64,000 nt of DNA from Byssochlamys sp. IMV 00236 (Eukaryota > Ascomycota > Eurotiomycetes > Eurotiales > Thermoascaceae). The stretch is from NCBI GenBank assembly GCA_001931875.2, contig MSJH02000824.1, positions 373,665 through 437,664 on the forward strand. The letters are read 5' to 3'. The number at the start of each line of letters is the position of its first letter. Positions within the stretch are counted from its first letter, which is position 1. The position numbers and the translations under genes are program-made. The notes below the pieces were generated by a model, which saw nothing but the letters and a program-made list of their open reading frames with translations, did no database searches and had not been told where the DNA came from. Below are positions 12,561 to 25,810 of the stretch, piece by piece.

Positions 12561-12949
12561 ATAATATAATAGTAGGCGCTTAGCCTCTTTAAGAAAAAAG
12601 ATATTAATATAATTCTTAAACTTCTTAAGTAATAAGTAGATAGGGTTTTTTTTTTAAACTTATTTAATTTTTAAAGTAATATCTAGGTCCTCTAAAGTAA
12701 TTATAAATATTTAAGTATTTTTTTAAGTATAGGTAAAATAGGCGGCTAAAGAAATAAAGGCTATATTTCTCTCTTCTAATCTTTTAGATCTTAAGGATAA
12801 ATATTAAGATAAAGTCTTTAGAGAAATATTATATAGAATAAATATTTTAATTAGCTTTAAAGATATATTATAATTCTTTTAATAATAATTGCTATTAAAA
12901 ACAATACTATAGATAATAAATTATAGGTATAGATTATAGCGCTTTAACT

Positions 12950-14700
12950 AAAGAAGTCTTAAAATAATAGAATAATATACTAGTTAAATAATATAGAACT
13001 TAGCATTTTTTTTAAAATAATTCTTAATTCTTATATCTATTTAGATATAATATATAATCTTTCTATTCTTTAATTCTCTTCAATTAAATATATATAGGGT
13101 AATTAGGCTCTTTAAAGAGATAAGCTTTAACTTCTAATTCTTAGCCTATTCTTAGTCTATAAATTCTTATCCTTTAGCTTTAATATTAAATAGGGTATAA
13201 ATTAATAAGTAAATCTTCTTCTCTAATATTATAGGTAGTATTATTAATTTTAATTATTATAGGTATTTCTTAAGGTTAATTCTATAAATAGTAGCAGCAG
13301 AGATTTAAATAATATATAGTTTTTAAGCCTAGCCACAACTTATTTTAAGCTTACTCCTTTTATTAAAGACTAGCTAAGGAATAGACTATATAAGTTTAAG
13401 AACTAGATTACTTAGAGAATTTAGGGGCAGGGTTTATATATAGCTATAATCTAAATCTTTTAGCAATTATCTAAATATAGATAATCTCTAATATAATATT
13501 TTAAAGAGCTATATTAAAAGCAGGCGCTAATTTTATAATATAATAAGCTATACTCTCTCCTACTTAATTATCTAAAAATATTTAAGTCTATTAAGTTATA
13601 TAGCTATATTAGGGCTAGTTTACTTTTTTATATAGGGCTTTTTTAAAGCTAGCTATTATATTTTATAGCTAGAGTAAGACTTAAAATAAATAAAGGAAAT
13701 TAAGTATATTAAGTAAGTCTTAAAATAGTAATATAAGTCTTTATAATAAAGGGCTAGTTTATAATATATTAATAGCGGTAGTTCTTAAGGTTTTATAAAA
13801 ATTTAATAAATTAATAATATTTATAATTTAAGAGTTAGCTATATAATAATATTTTTTAGAGTTTTTAATTAATAGCTTATTTTAATAAAATAGATAATAT
13901 TCTTTTAGGTATTTTTCCTTTTAATACTAGATACTAGAACTTAGTAAAAAAAATTCTAAATTCTTTATTAGTCTAATAGAGATTAAATAATTTATTATAT
14001 ATATTATTTATATAATTAAGATTATTAAATATATACTTTAAGATATTTAAAATCTTTTAATAATTATTAAGAGTATAGATCTTATCTCTAATATATAATA
14101 ATATTTAAGTATAAGGCGCACCCTTTAAATAATTAATTATATAAGCTATATAGCTTTAAGAGATTAAAAATCTATTTTAGTTAATTATTATCTTCTCTTA
14201 GATTTAGGCTATAAAATACTAAAGGTTCTTTTAATTACCTTTAAACTTATCTAGATTAAAGAATCTCTTTAAAAATCTAAGAGTAAAAGAAGGTATAATA
14301 GTAAGTATTTTAAATATTTCTATTAGAGTAGCTATAGGCCTCTTAATACTAGGCTTAGATTTAAATATAAATAAAGATATATTTATAATAGGTATAACTA
14401 TATAGTAGGCTTAATCTCTCTTAAAGATAGCCTAAATATATTATTATTCTTTTTTTTAGAGCTAGATCTTCTAATATTACTAAATAATCTTAAGTTTAGT
14501 AATTTTTTATTTAAGTCTCTATTAAATAGCGGTAAATTCTTATTAAAGCTTTTAAAAATATATTTTAGCTTAATAGCTTATTTTATTTATAATAATCTTA
14601 GCTTTATTAATATATTTATATATTAGGCAATAATACTTATACTATTTTAGCTTATAGCTAGTAATAATATATTTAATAAATTTATTTAGGGTAATTAGTA
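12950..14700 (-). pseudogene. Gypsy G1 gag region, RIP-inactivated
   Basis: Lies between the 5' LTR and the RT on the minus strand, where gag and protease belong. No gag signature or protease DSG motif could be read with confidence. The assignment rests on position and on its duplication at 51884-53578. It keeps unusually many CpA/TpG and CpG for the window (for example GCAGCAGAG near 13290 and AGCCACAAC near 13330). Confidence 0.5.
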
Positions 14701-14770
14701 AAAATAGGGGAATTAGGGCAAATATTATTAATAATATTAACTTCTAGGTAAGAGCTATATAATATTAAGA

Positions 14771-15062
14771 TATAGGCTTAAGGAGTAGGTTAGAATAAAT
14801 AGAATAAGATAGTTAATACTAGGATTAGCTATAAGATCTCTATTTAGCTAATTTAGACTAGAATAGGCTATTATAGGCAGGCTTAATAAATAAAATATAG
14901 CTTAAAAAGCTTAAATTTAGATTAAGCTATACGCTAAAGATATCTTTATAAAATTATATAATTCTTTATATAATCTAAAAGAGTTTAGACTTTGCTTTTT
15001 TAAATTAAGTAAATATTAGCTAGCAGGTTAATTATCCTATTCCCTATGCTAATACTATAATA
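14771..15062 (-). repeat. Gypsy G1 5' LTR (292 bp)
   Basis: Direct repeat of 9002-9293, same length and ends. Slightly less mutated than its partner: it keeps GGCAGGCTT, TTTGCTTT and CCCTATGC where the left LTR has fewer CpA/TpG. Confidence 0.85.
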
Positions 15063-15068
15063 AGTATA

Positions 15069-15266
15069 TATTATAATCTAGTAATTAAGACTAATATATC
15101 TCTATAAAAAGTTATATAACTTAATTATATAATTAAGTAAAAAACTCTTTAAGTCTTTTACTTAAATAAAGATAATTAATTAATAATAATATTATTTATT
15201 CTACTATAATTAAAAGAATTCCTTTTAATTTAAATTATTTTCTTAATACTAGTAATATATCTTAAT
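15069..15266 (+). repeat. Copia LTR type B' (truncated)
   Basis: Begins TATTATAATCTAGTAATTAAG, with the same start as the LTRs at 38665 and 39454, and matches the 8499-8727 LTR in reverse, including the ACTAGTAATATAT block. It is cut at its 3' end by the Copia C LTR at 15267. With 8499-8727 it makes inverted LTRs on either side of Gypsy G1. Confidence 0.62.
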
Positions 15267-15454
15267 AGTTAAATAGAATAAATCTTATAACGGTAAGACC
15301 TATTCTTATTAAATCTAAGAGAATAACTTAAGAGAATAAGTATAAGAAGTAGAACTATAATTTATATTATTTTTTTTTAATTTTTCTTAATATAAACTAT
15401 TTTAAGATATTTATCTTTTTATTATATAATAAAGTTATATAATTCTCTATAATA
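15267..15454 (-). repeat. Copia C 3' LTR (188 bp)
   Basis: Starts AGTTAAATAGAATAAATC and ends TCTCTATAATA on the plus strand, matching 20164-20351. Both share the general end design of the A and B LTRs (AGTTAAA...TATAATA) but differ inside, so they form a separate LTR type. Confidence 0.8.
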
Positions 15455-15469
15455 CTTACTAAGTTAATA

Positions 15470-18400
15470 AGTCTTAATTATTTTAAAAACCTTAAGAAGT
15501 TTACCTTAAAAAGCGGCTTTATAAAGCTATCTGCTATTATATCTTTAGTTCTAATAAACTCTATATTAATCTTATTTCTCTAGTGCAGATTCTATATATA
15601 ATAATATATAATATTAATATATTTTAATTTTTTATAAGTATAAGTATTTTTAACTAATAAGAGTAATACTTAATTATCTTTAAATACTTTTACTAGAGAT
15701 TTAATAATAAAGGCTTATTTCTTTTTTATTAAAGGTTTATATTAGTTTAAACTAATATAGTTTCTATAACCTATATCTTTTAAAAATAGGGTTAATTATT
15801 AAGATTATTTTATAACTTAATATATAGCTATATATTTAGCTTTTATTATTAAAGTTATAATAAACTTTTATTTTTTATTTAACTAGCTTATTAAGCAGCT
15901 AGTTAAAATAAAAATATTCTTTAAGATTAATATTTAATTAGTCTTATTTATTATATAGTTTAAATTTAAGTATTTAATAAGTTACTAGTCTTAATTTTTA
16001 TTAAACTTAAAACTAAGGTATATAGTTAATTAAAGGTATCTTATTAAAGACTTTAAGGCCTTAAAGTATCTTTTAAATAGATTTAATAAATATTAACTTA
16101 ATCTGCTAATAGCAAATATAATATTAGGCTTTATTAAAATTATTAAGTAAATAAAGCTATTAATAATCTATTAATATTCTTTTTAATTTATTTTTTTATT
16201 TTATAAACTAAATAGCTTTAAGTAATTATATTTATTTAGTAAAATACTAACTAGATACGCCTTTTTTTTATTTATTCTATATCTTAATAAGAGTTTTTTT
16301 AGTATAATAAGATTAATTTATTATTAGTGTTTTATTCTTCTTATTATAAATAACTTAAATGCGAAAATTTTTTTTTACCTCTCTTAAGTCCTTAATCTTA
16401 TAGACTGTTTTAAATTATTGCTTAAACTAGTTAATATTCTTTATTTACTTTATACTAATTAAGATATTATTAATATATATTAAGATTAAAATCTTTTTTT
16501 TAAGTACTATAGTAAGTATAGATTAATATTAGTTTATATAAAACCTATTTTTTAAAATATTTTAATATAGGTTTAATATAGGTTTAATTCTAATCTCTTA
16601 TAGCTTACTTTAAGCTATATAAAGACTTAAAAACCTTAAGTACTATCTTTAATAAAATATTTATTCTAGATAAAGCTACTATATATATTTTCTCCTTTAA
16701 TATTAACTCTATAAAGGCATTATTAATATCTATAGTATAGTATTTATAATCTTTTATTATAATAATAAATAGGAAGATTTATAAAGTATTATAATAAAAA
16801 GTAAAAGTAAAGATATATTTAAAATTAATATTATATTTCTAGGTAAATCTTTAAGTAATAAAATATACTTTAAGTTTTTAAAGAAAGCTATTTAAGTTAT
16901 ACTTTATAGTAAATACTTATTAGCTAATAATAATATTAGCTTTAAATAATAGAATAATTACTTTAAAAATATTATTTACTTAGAATATATTTATTTTAGC
17001 TTTAAATATATTCTACTATAATTTACTTTAAATAAAGTTATTAATTATAGTATAATATAAGTTTAAAATTAAAACTTATTCTTTAGCTATATAAGCAGCT
17101 ATTATAGCATATAATGCTTATTTTATATTTTTCTCCTAGTTTATATTAATACTTAGGCTTAAAAGATTTAGTATAAGTATTACCTTATAAAACTTTATCT
17201 CTTATTTATTTTTTATTAGCTGATATTTCTCCCTTTTTTATTTTATTATATAGGGGATTTCTATATAAAATATTACTTATTTATTTAGCTAAGATAAAAG
17301 GTTTATAAACAGATTATTATAAATATTAAGATTATTATTAGTCTTAGAAAAGGCTTTTATAAAATCTTTCTCTTATTAATTAATTACTTTAAGAAAGGCT
17401 TTTATAAAGTTCTCTTTTTAATTATTAATATTATTTTCCTTTTTTTTAAGAGGCTATATATATTTAATCTAGTTAGAATATATAATATATTTAATTAAAT
17501 TATAAATTAACTTTTTAAGTTTTTTATTAGTATTAAGTTTAGCGCTAATCTTTAAAAGATTTTAAGGTTTAATTCTCTTTCTAGTTTATCCTTAAAGAAT
17601 TTAGCTTAATAAGTCTTAATAATCTTTTTTATATTTAGTATTTAAACTCTTTATTATTTATTTATTCTCTTAATATATTTTATAAAAATATAAATTTTGC
17701 CCTAGTCTATTAGCTTATTTTTCTTTATTTTTTATAGTAAAAAATCTAGATTTATATATAAAACTACTTAATATCTCTATTCTTTAAAATAATTAATTAA
17801 TAGTTTAACTTTAGTAAAGGCTTTTTTTAAAGTAATTTAAACCTCTTTAACTATAAGTTTATTTAATACTTTATTTTTAATATATATATTAGTTTAAGCT
17901 GCTTTTACCTATAGTTTAATAAATAGGTTTAAATCTTTAAGTATAGCCTTTATTCCTTTTTTAATAATTTAATATACTTATTTTATAGCTTTATTTTAAG
18001 TTAATATATAATAGACTATTAATTTATAGTAAATGCTAAATTTTTTTCTTTAAATCTTAAAGATATTCTTAAGTTTTAATATATTATTTAATTATATATT
18101 AAGTACTTTAAGGCCTATAGCTATCTTTATCTTCTTTTTTTATTTATTTAAAATAGGAGTAGTATTAGATTTAACTCTTATTAAAAATATTTATATTTTC
18201 CTTAAGTAATTATCTATAATTATTAAAAAATAAATATATTTATCTTTAGACTTTAATATTTAGCTATATATATTTACATAAATAAGTTTTAAAATGCTAT
18301 TTTTTTACTTACTTATTATACCCCTTTTATTTCTAATATTAGCTATAGTATAAGTTATATATTAATAGTTAATTATTACCTTAATTAATTTTCTTAATAT

Positions 18401-20130
18401 AGTTAACTTATATAGATTTTTAATCTTTTTAAGTTTAAAATAATTAATTCTTTTATACTATAGTTAGTACTTTTTTTAAGCCTTTAAGTTTAAGCTCTTA
18501 AAATCTTTAAGAAAGGCTTTTTTAATATCTTTTTCCTAAGTAGTAATTAAAATATTAAAGGTATTTTTAATTAATAGTAATATTATAAATATATATAGTA
18601 ATTTAAGCATTTAGTTTAAAAAGACCTTTTTAATAATATAAACTTTATATTTAATAGTATCTTAAATTATTATATTATTTAACTTATTTAATATAGATAT
18701 TATTTTTTTATTAAAGTATTTATATAAGTTTAATTATTAGTAAAATATTTTAATTAATAAGAGATTTACCCTAAGGTTTAATATAAGCAATATATTCTCT
18801 AAGTCTAAAACCTTTTTATTCTAGTCTTATAAAATAATTATCTCTATATACTTTAAATATAGGATTTCCCCGCCTATATAAATATATCTCTATTAAATTT
18901 AAATTAGTAGTCTTTTAAAGTAATAGTTTTTATTAGTTATATATAAACTAGTATTATTATCTATATATTATTAAGATAAATTCTTACTAGTTATATCTTT
19001 AGAAAGATAAGTAATCTTATAAGAAACCTAATTATTAATATTAATTAAAGTTAAAGTCTTTAATTAAGATTAACTTATTTTAATATTTAAAGTTTTTTTT
19101 ACTTTATATACTTTCTGCTTTTTATTCTTTAATTATTTACTCTTTAAAGATTAAATTTTCTTATAGAGTTTAGAGATTATTTTTATTATTCTTTTATTAT
19201 TAATAGATAAACTATTAAATATTTTTTTTAAAGATTCTTATTATTATCTTTTATTATTTTTTAAAGCTTTTTAAGCAGTAAATAGAAATAGGTATTCTTT
19301 AATATAATAATTTTTTTTATAAAGATAATATTTAATAATTATTTACTTATTTTATATAAAAAATATATTAGTTAATTTAGCTTAAAGTTAAGCCTCTATC
19401 TTCTTTAAAATAGCTAAAATATCTTTTATTTTTAAATTTTTTTATATATTAATCGCTATTCTAATAATAATATATTTTTTATATAATGCTAAGAGTAGTT
19501 ATTATATCTTAGCTTTAAGGTTATTTAAAAAAAATATTATATTATTAAATACTATAATTCTTTTTTCTATTTATTATAATTATCTCTAAATATTTAAGAT
19601 TATTTATTTAAGAATTATTTAAAAGTATATATATAATTAAATAAGCTAATATCTTTAAGTAAAAAAAGTTTTTTAATATTTTATTTATAAGGCTTTTTAT
19701 AATACTTCTATATTAAAGAAGTTAATAAATTTATCTTAATTATCTTTAGATAAGTATTTAGTAATTTAATATTATATAATTATATTAGTTTTATTATATA
19801 TAGCTTTACTTAAACTTTTATTTAACTTAATAACTTTCTAGTAATTCTTACTAATAAGCTATTTCCTTATATAAAAAAACTATTTCTTATAGTTCTTTCT
19901 TAAAAAAATAAAATAAGTCTTTTTTTTTAGTTATTAATATCTTTTATTAATAATATTTTTATAATAAATTAATTTTTTAATCTTTAATAAGTTCTAATCT
20001 TTATTAAGTTTAATATTTAATTTTAAAATACTAGAGTAATCTTATTATAGGTTTTTTTATATAAAAATAACTTATTATTATTATTTTAAACCTTATAGCT
20101 TTAAATAAAGAGTTTTATATTATTTAATTT
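15470..20130 (-). pseudogene. Copia C gag-pol, RIP-inactivated
   Basis: Read on the minus strand and aligned throughout with the other Copia copies. The reverse transcriptase active site, Y-I-N-N-I for YVDDI, is at about 16461-16482. The RNase H end lies near 15500-15990, integrase roughly 17450-18900 and gag beyond that to about 20100. Stops are TAA/TAG throughout, from former Gln and Trp codons, and both catalytic Asp of RT became Asn. It differs from Copia A at many sites including non-RIP changes, so it is a related but separate family rather than a RIP variant. Confidence 0.75.
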
Positions 20131-20163
20131 TTCTTAAGTTATTATAAACCTAGGCTTATAACT

Positions 20164-20351
20164 AGTTAAATAGAATAAATCTTATAATAATAAGACTTAT
20201 TTCTATTAAATCTAAGAAAGTAACTTAAGAGAATAAGTATAAGGGGTAGAATTATAATTTATATTTTCTTTTTCTAGTTTTTTATACTATAAACTATTTC
20301 AGAATATTTATCTTCTTATTATATAATAAAGTTATATAATTCTCTATAATA
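20164..20351 (-). repeat. Copia C 5' LTR (188 bp)
   Basis: Same length and ends as 15267-15454. Retained GGGGTAG near 20250 and TTTCAGAAT near 20300 show that it is slightly less mutated than its partner. Confidence 0.8.
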
Positions 20352-20354
20352 CTT

Positions 20355-20484
20355 ACTAGTTCTAACTGCTATTTTATAATATTAATTTTATATATAAGTT
20401 ATTTTTTATAATTAATTATAAGCTTAAGCTTAAGCTTATAATAATTTAAATTAAAAACTTAATAGTATAAAATCTTTTACTCTT
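20355..20484 (+). mobile_element. LTR A scrap and leader of Copia B1
   Basis: 20355-20381 is the reverse complement of the first 27 bases of the type A LTR, left without the rest. From about 20396 on, ATTATAAGCTTAAG and the AAATTAAAAACTTAATAGT block match the primer-binding site and leader of the plus-strand type B Copia at 63476. This is the 5' end of B1, which continues at 26190 after two nested insertions. Confidence 0.55.
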
Positions 20485-20495
20485 AATATTAATAT

Positions 20496-20770
20496 AGTTA
20501 AAAAGAATAAGTTTAAATAAAATTCTTAGACTAATCTAGTAGCTTAAAAGGCTAACGATATTTAAGAAGAAAGAGTATTAGCTTATATAGTAGATATAAA
20601 GTATATATTAATATTTTCTTAATTAGGGTAATAGATTTTTATATAGAGCTTAAGAAGTAGTTTTTTTAAGCTATTTAATTTTATTAAAATAAAATTATTA
20701 CTAAAGACTTTTTTAAAATAAAATCTTTATTATATTAAAAACTATTAGTCTTAACTGCTATTTTATAATA
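20496..20770 (-). repeat. Copia A 3' LTR (275 bp)
   Basis: Plus-strand ends AGTTAAAAAGAATAAG and CTATTTTATAATA. All complete type A LTRs here are exactly 275 bp. Confidence 0.9.
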
Positions 20771-20779
20771 CTTCTCCTT

Positions 20780-23700
20780 AGTCTAGACTTATTAGGTTAG
20801 TTAATCTTAGTTAATTTAAAAATCTTAAGAAGTTTACCTTTAGTAATAGTTTAGTAAAACTATTTACTATTATATCCTATATTCTAATAAACTTAATATT
20901 AATCTTATTTCTTTAATATAAGTTATATATATAATAATATATAATATTAATATGCTTTAACCTTTTATAAATATAGGTATCTCTAATTAGTAATAATAAT
21001 ATTTAATTATTTCTATAAATTTTAACTGGAGAATTAATAATAAAAGCTTACTCTTCTCTTATTATTAGTTTAAATTTATTTAGACTAATATAATATCTAT
21101 ATCTTATATCTTTTAAAAGAAGGGCTAATTATTAGAACTGCTTTATAGCTTAATATATAGCTATATATTTAGCCTTTATAGTTAAAGTTATAATAGACTT
21201 TTATTTCTTATTTAACTAGCTTATTAAGCTACTAATTAAAATAAAAATATTCCCTAAGATTAATATTTAATTAGTCTTATTTATTATATAATCTGAATTT
21301 AAGTATTTAATAAGTCGCTAGTCTTAGTTTATATTAAACTTAAAATTTAAGTATATAGTTAATTATAGGTATCTTATAAAAGATTTTAATACCTTAAAGT
21401 ACCTTTTAAATAAATTTAATAGATATTAACTTAATCTGCCTATTATAAATATAATATCTAGTCTTATTAAAATTACTAAATAGATTAGGCTATTAATAAT
21501 CTTTTAATATTCTTTTTAATCTATTCTTTTATTTTAAAGGCTAAATAGTTTTAAAAAGTTATATTTATTTAATAAGATATTAACTAAGTATATTTTCTCC
21601 TTACTTATTTTATATTATAATAAGAGTTCTTTAATATAATAAGATTAATCTATTATTAATATTTAGTCCTGCCTGCTTTAAGTAATTTAAATACTAAGGA
21701 TTTTCTTTACTTCTTTTAAGTCCTTTATTTTATATATTAATTTAAACTCTTGTTTAAATTAATAAATACTTTTTATTTATTTTATACTAATTAGGATATT
21801 ATTAATATATATTAAAAATAAGATTTCCTTCTTTAAGTGCTATAATAAATATAGATTAATATTAGTTTATATAAAACCTATTTTCTAGAGTATTTCTATA
21901 TAGGTTTAATTCTAATCTCTTATAGCTTACTTTAGACTATATAAAGATTAAAGAATTTTTAATACTATTTTTAGTAATATATCTATTTTTAATAGAGATA
22001 CTATATAAATCTTCTTCTTTAATATTAACTTTATAAAGGTATTATTAATATCTATAATATAGTACTTATAATCCTTTATTATAATAATAGCTAAGAATAC
22101 TTATAATATATTATATTATAAGATAGAAGTAAAGATATATTTAAAATTAATACTATATTTTTAAATAAATCTTTAAATAATAAGGTATATCTTAAGCTTT
22201 TAAAGAGAATTATTTAAGTTATATTTTACGGCTAATATTTAATAGCTAGTTATAATATTAGCTCTTAGTAATAATATAACTATTTTAAAAATTTTATTTA
22301 TTTAAAGTATATTTATTTTAGTTTTAAATATATTTTGCTATAGTTTATCTTAAATAAAGTTATTAATTATAGTATAATATAAGTTTAAGATTAGAATATA
22401 TTTCTTTACTATATATATTATTATTATAATATTTAATACTTATTCTATATACTTCTTTTAGTCTGTATTAATATTTAAAGATAGGAGATTTAGTATAAGT
22501 ATTATTTAATATAACTTTTTAGTATTTTATTTATTATTTAATAATTTAATTTCTTCTCTTTTATATTTTACTATATAGAGGATCTTTATATAAGATATAA
22601 CTTATCTGCTTAGCAGGGATAAGTAATTTATCTATAAGTCTTTATAATTATTTAAATTATTAGAGTAAGGATAATTAAGTATTTTCTTTTATTCTATAAT
22701 TTTATTATAATAAAAAGCTTTTTTTTAAGGAAATGTTTTAATTCTCTTTTAATAAAATATATTTTTTTTCTTTTAAGAAAAAATTAGAACTTCTTTATAA
22801 CTCTCCTTTTAATTATTAATATTATTTTTTTTATTTAAGAGTATATATATACTTAAGGTAATAGGCTAAGTTACTAATTAATCTCTTAAATTCTTTATTA
22901 ATATTATATTTAATAGTAATCTTTAGAGAATTTTAAAGTTTAAATCTCCTCTTAGTTTATCTTTAAAGAACTTAGCTTAATAGGTTTTAATAGTCTTTTT
23001 TATATCTAGAGCTTAAACTTTTTATTATTTATTTATTCTCTTAATATATCTTATAAAAATATAGATTCTATCTTAATTTATTAATTTATTTTTTTATATA
23101 TTTTATAGTAGAGATTCTAAGTTTATATATAATATTACTTAATATCCCTATACTTTTAAGTAATTAATTAATAGCTTAACTCTAGTAAAAGCTTCCTTTA
23201 GAGATATTTAAACTCTATTAATTATTAGTCTGTTTAATATTCTATTTTTAATATATATATTAGTTTAAACTATCTTTATCTATAATTTAATTAATAGGTC
23301 TAAATCTTTAAATATAGCTTTTATTCTTTTTTTAATAGTCTAATATACCTATTTTATAGCTCTATTTTATATTAATATATATAAAACTATTAGTTTATAA
23401 TAAGTACTAAACTGTTTCTTTTAAGTTTTAAAAAGATTCTTAAGTTTTAATATATTATTTAATTATATATTAAGAATTTAGAGACTTATTACTATTTTAA
23501 CTTTCTTTTTTTATTTATTTAAGATAGAGGCAGTATTAGATTTAATTCTTATTAGAAATATTTATATTTTTTTAAGAAGTTATTTATAATTATTAAAAAA
23601 TAGATATATTTATCTTTAGACTTTAGTATTTAACTGCATATATTTATATAGATAAATTTAAGAATGCTAGCCTTTTATATATTAATAGTCTCTCTCTTAT

Positions 23701-25500
23701 TTTTAATATTAGCTATAATATATATTATATATTAATAGTCTATTACTACTTTAATAGGCTTCTTTAATATAGTTAAATTATATAAGTTTCTGACTTTTTT
23801 AGGTCTAAGATAGCTAATTCTTTTATACTATAATTAATACTTCTTTTAGATTTTATTTTAATAAAATCCTTTTTTTTTTAATTTTATTTTAATAAGATTC
23901 TTTTTTTTAATCTATAATTATAGTATTAAGAGTATTTTTAATAGAGATTAGTATAATAAGTATATACTATAATTTAAGTATTTAGTCTAAAAAGACTTTT
24001 TTAATAATATAAACTTTATATTTAATAATACTTTAAATTATAATCTTATCTAACTTATTTAATATAAATATTATTCTTTTATTAAAATACCTGCGTATAT
24101 TTAATTATTAGCAGAATATCTTAGTTAATAAAAGATTTACCCTAAGGTTTAATATAAGCAATATATTTTCTAGGTCTAATATTTTCTTATTTTTATCTCT
24201 TAAAATAGCTATCTCTATATATTCTAAATATAGAATCCCTTTGTTTATATAAATATACCTCTGTTAAATTTAAATTAGTAGTCCTTTAAAGTAATAATTT
24301 TTATTAGTTATATATAAACTAATACTATTATTTATATATTATTAAGATAGATTTTTATTAGTAATATTTTTTAAAAGATAAGTAATTTTATATAAGATTT
24401 AATTATTAAAAGTAATTAAAGTTAAAGATTTTAATTAAGATTAGCTCTTTTTAAAGTCTAAGGTTTTTTCTATATTATATACTTTATGCTTCTTATTTTT
24501 TAAATTCTTATTTTTTAAGGATTAAACCTTTTTATAGATTTTATTAATTATCTCTATTATTATTTTATCTTAGATAATAAGATTATTAAATATTTGTTTA
24601 AAAGACTTCTTTCTTTATTTTTAGCTATTTCTTGCGCTTTTCTAAGTAATAAATAAAAATAGGTAATTTTTAATATAGTAGTTTTCCTTGCAGATATAAT
24701 ATTTAATAAAAGTTTACCTATTTTTTATTAAGAATATAATAGTTAGTTTTACTTAAAGTTAAGTCTCTATTTCTTTTAAAATAGCTAGAATATTATTTAT
24801 TTTTAGATTTTTATATATATTAATTATTATCCTAATTATAGTATATTTTTTAGGCAGTATTAAAAGTAGTTATTATATTTTAGTCTTAGGCTTAATTAAA
24901 GAAAATATTATACTATTAAATATTATAATTCTCTTTCTTATTTATTATAATTAACTTTAAGTATTTAAAATTATTTATCTAGGAGTTATTTAAAAGTATA
25001 TAAATAACTAAATAAGTTAGTGCTTTTAATTAAAAAGAGTTTCTATATATTTTACTTATAAAGCCTCCTATAATATATATATATTATTAGAGTTAATAAA
25101 TCTATTTTAATTATCTTTAAATAGATATTTAGTAATCTAATATTAAGCAGTTATATTAGCCTTATTAAACTAGTTATTATATAATTTTTTAATAAACTTA
25201 ATAGCTTTTTAATAATCTTTACTAATAAGCTATTTTTTTATATAAATAAACTATTTCTTATAGTTCTCCTTTAAAAGGGTAAAAATAGGTTTTTTTTTCT
25301 TACTTTTAATATTATCTATTAAAGATATAATAATAATAGATTAATACTCTAACCTTTAATAAGATTTAATCTCTATTAGATTTAGTACTTAATATAGTAC
25401 TAGGGCAGTTTTATTATAAGTTCTCTTATATAAGAATAGCTTATTACTGCTAGTTTAAACTTAAATATTTAAAATAAAGTAGTTTTTATTATATAGCTAT
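20780..25500 (-). pseudogene. Copia A gag-pol (minus copy), RIP-inactivated
   Basis: A single polyprotein once encoded gag, protease, integrase, RT and RNase H. On the minus strand the RNase H tail at about 20990-20840 reads ..YINIIYYYIYNLY..., then MIA(D/N)SFTKLL, matching KHIDIRYH.....  and MIAD.LTKPL of Ty1/copia. The RT active site (Y-I-N-N-I-L) is at about 21791-21815. Integrase lies about 22850-24300 and gag about 24400-25450. Every stop can be explained by CpA/TpG loss. Integrase precedes RT, which is the Copia order and separates it from Gypsy. Confidence 0.82.
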
Positions 25501-25535
25501 TTTTCTTAAATTACTATAAACTTAAGCTTATAATT

Positions 25536-25810
25536 AGTTAAAAAAAATAAGTTTAAATAGAATTCCTAGATTAATCTAATAGCTTAAAAGGCTAATAATA
25601 TTTAGGGAAAAAGAGTATTAGCTTATATAGTAGATATAAAGTATATATTAATATTTTCTTAGTTAGAGTAATAGATTTTTATATAAAGCTTAAGAAGTAG
25701 TTTCTTTAAGCTACCTAATTTTATTAAAATAAAATTATTACTAAAGACTTCTTTAAAGTAAAATCTTTATTATATTAAAAACTACTAGTTCTAACTATTA
25801 TTTTATAATA
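25536..25810 (-). repeat. Copia A 5' LTR (275 bp)
   Basis: Direct repeat of 20496-20770 with the same ends and length; differences are mostly C/T and G/A. Confidence 0.9.

Larger units (their letters stand above)
9002..15062 (-). mobile_element. Complete Gypsy (Ty3) retrotransposon G1
   Basis: The element is 6061 bp, bounded by 292-bp direct LTRs (9002-9293 and 14771-15062), with a pol region on the minus strand. A partial third copy lies at 51884-53858. A pyrimidine run just inside the left LTR (ATACTTCTCTCCTTAAGG) is the complement of a polypurine tract, which agrees with minus-strand orientation. No convincing target-site duplication was seen. It sits between two oppositely oriented Copia LTRs of type B'. 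Confidence 0.85.
15267..20351 (-). mobile_element. Complete Copia retrotransposon C
   Basis: The element is 5085 bp with 188-bp direct LTRs at 15267-15454 and 20164-20351, reading on the minus strand. The reverse-oriented primer-binding region TATAAACCTAGGCTTATAA lies just left of the right LTR (about 20144-20163), as in Copia A. Flanking pentamers (TTAAT and CTTAC) do not match. The 27 bases after it (20355-20381) are the start of a type A LTR in reverse. Confidence 0.8.
20496..25810 (-). mobile_element. Complete Copia A retrotransposon, minus strand
   Basis: The element is 5315 bp with two 275-bp LTRs (20496-20770 and 25536-25810) and an exact 5-bp target duplication AATAT (20491-20495 and 25811-25815). 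CTTCTCCTTAG just inside the left LTR is the complement of a polypurine tract; TATAAACTTAAGCTTATAA just left of the right LTR is the reverse primer-binding region. It landed in the terminus of a hAT-related element. Copies A1 and A2 are the same family on the other strand. Confidence 0.9.
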
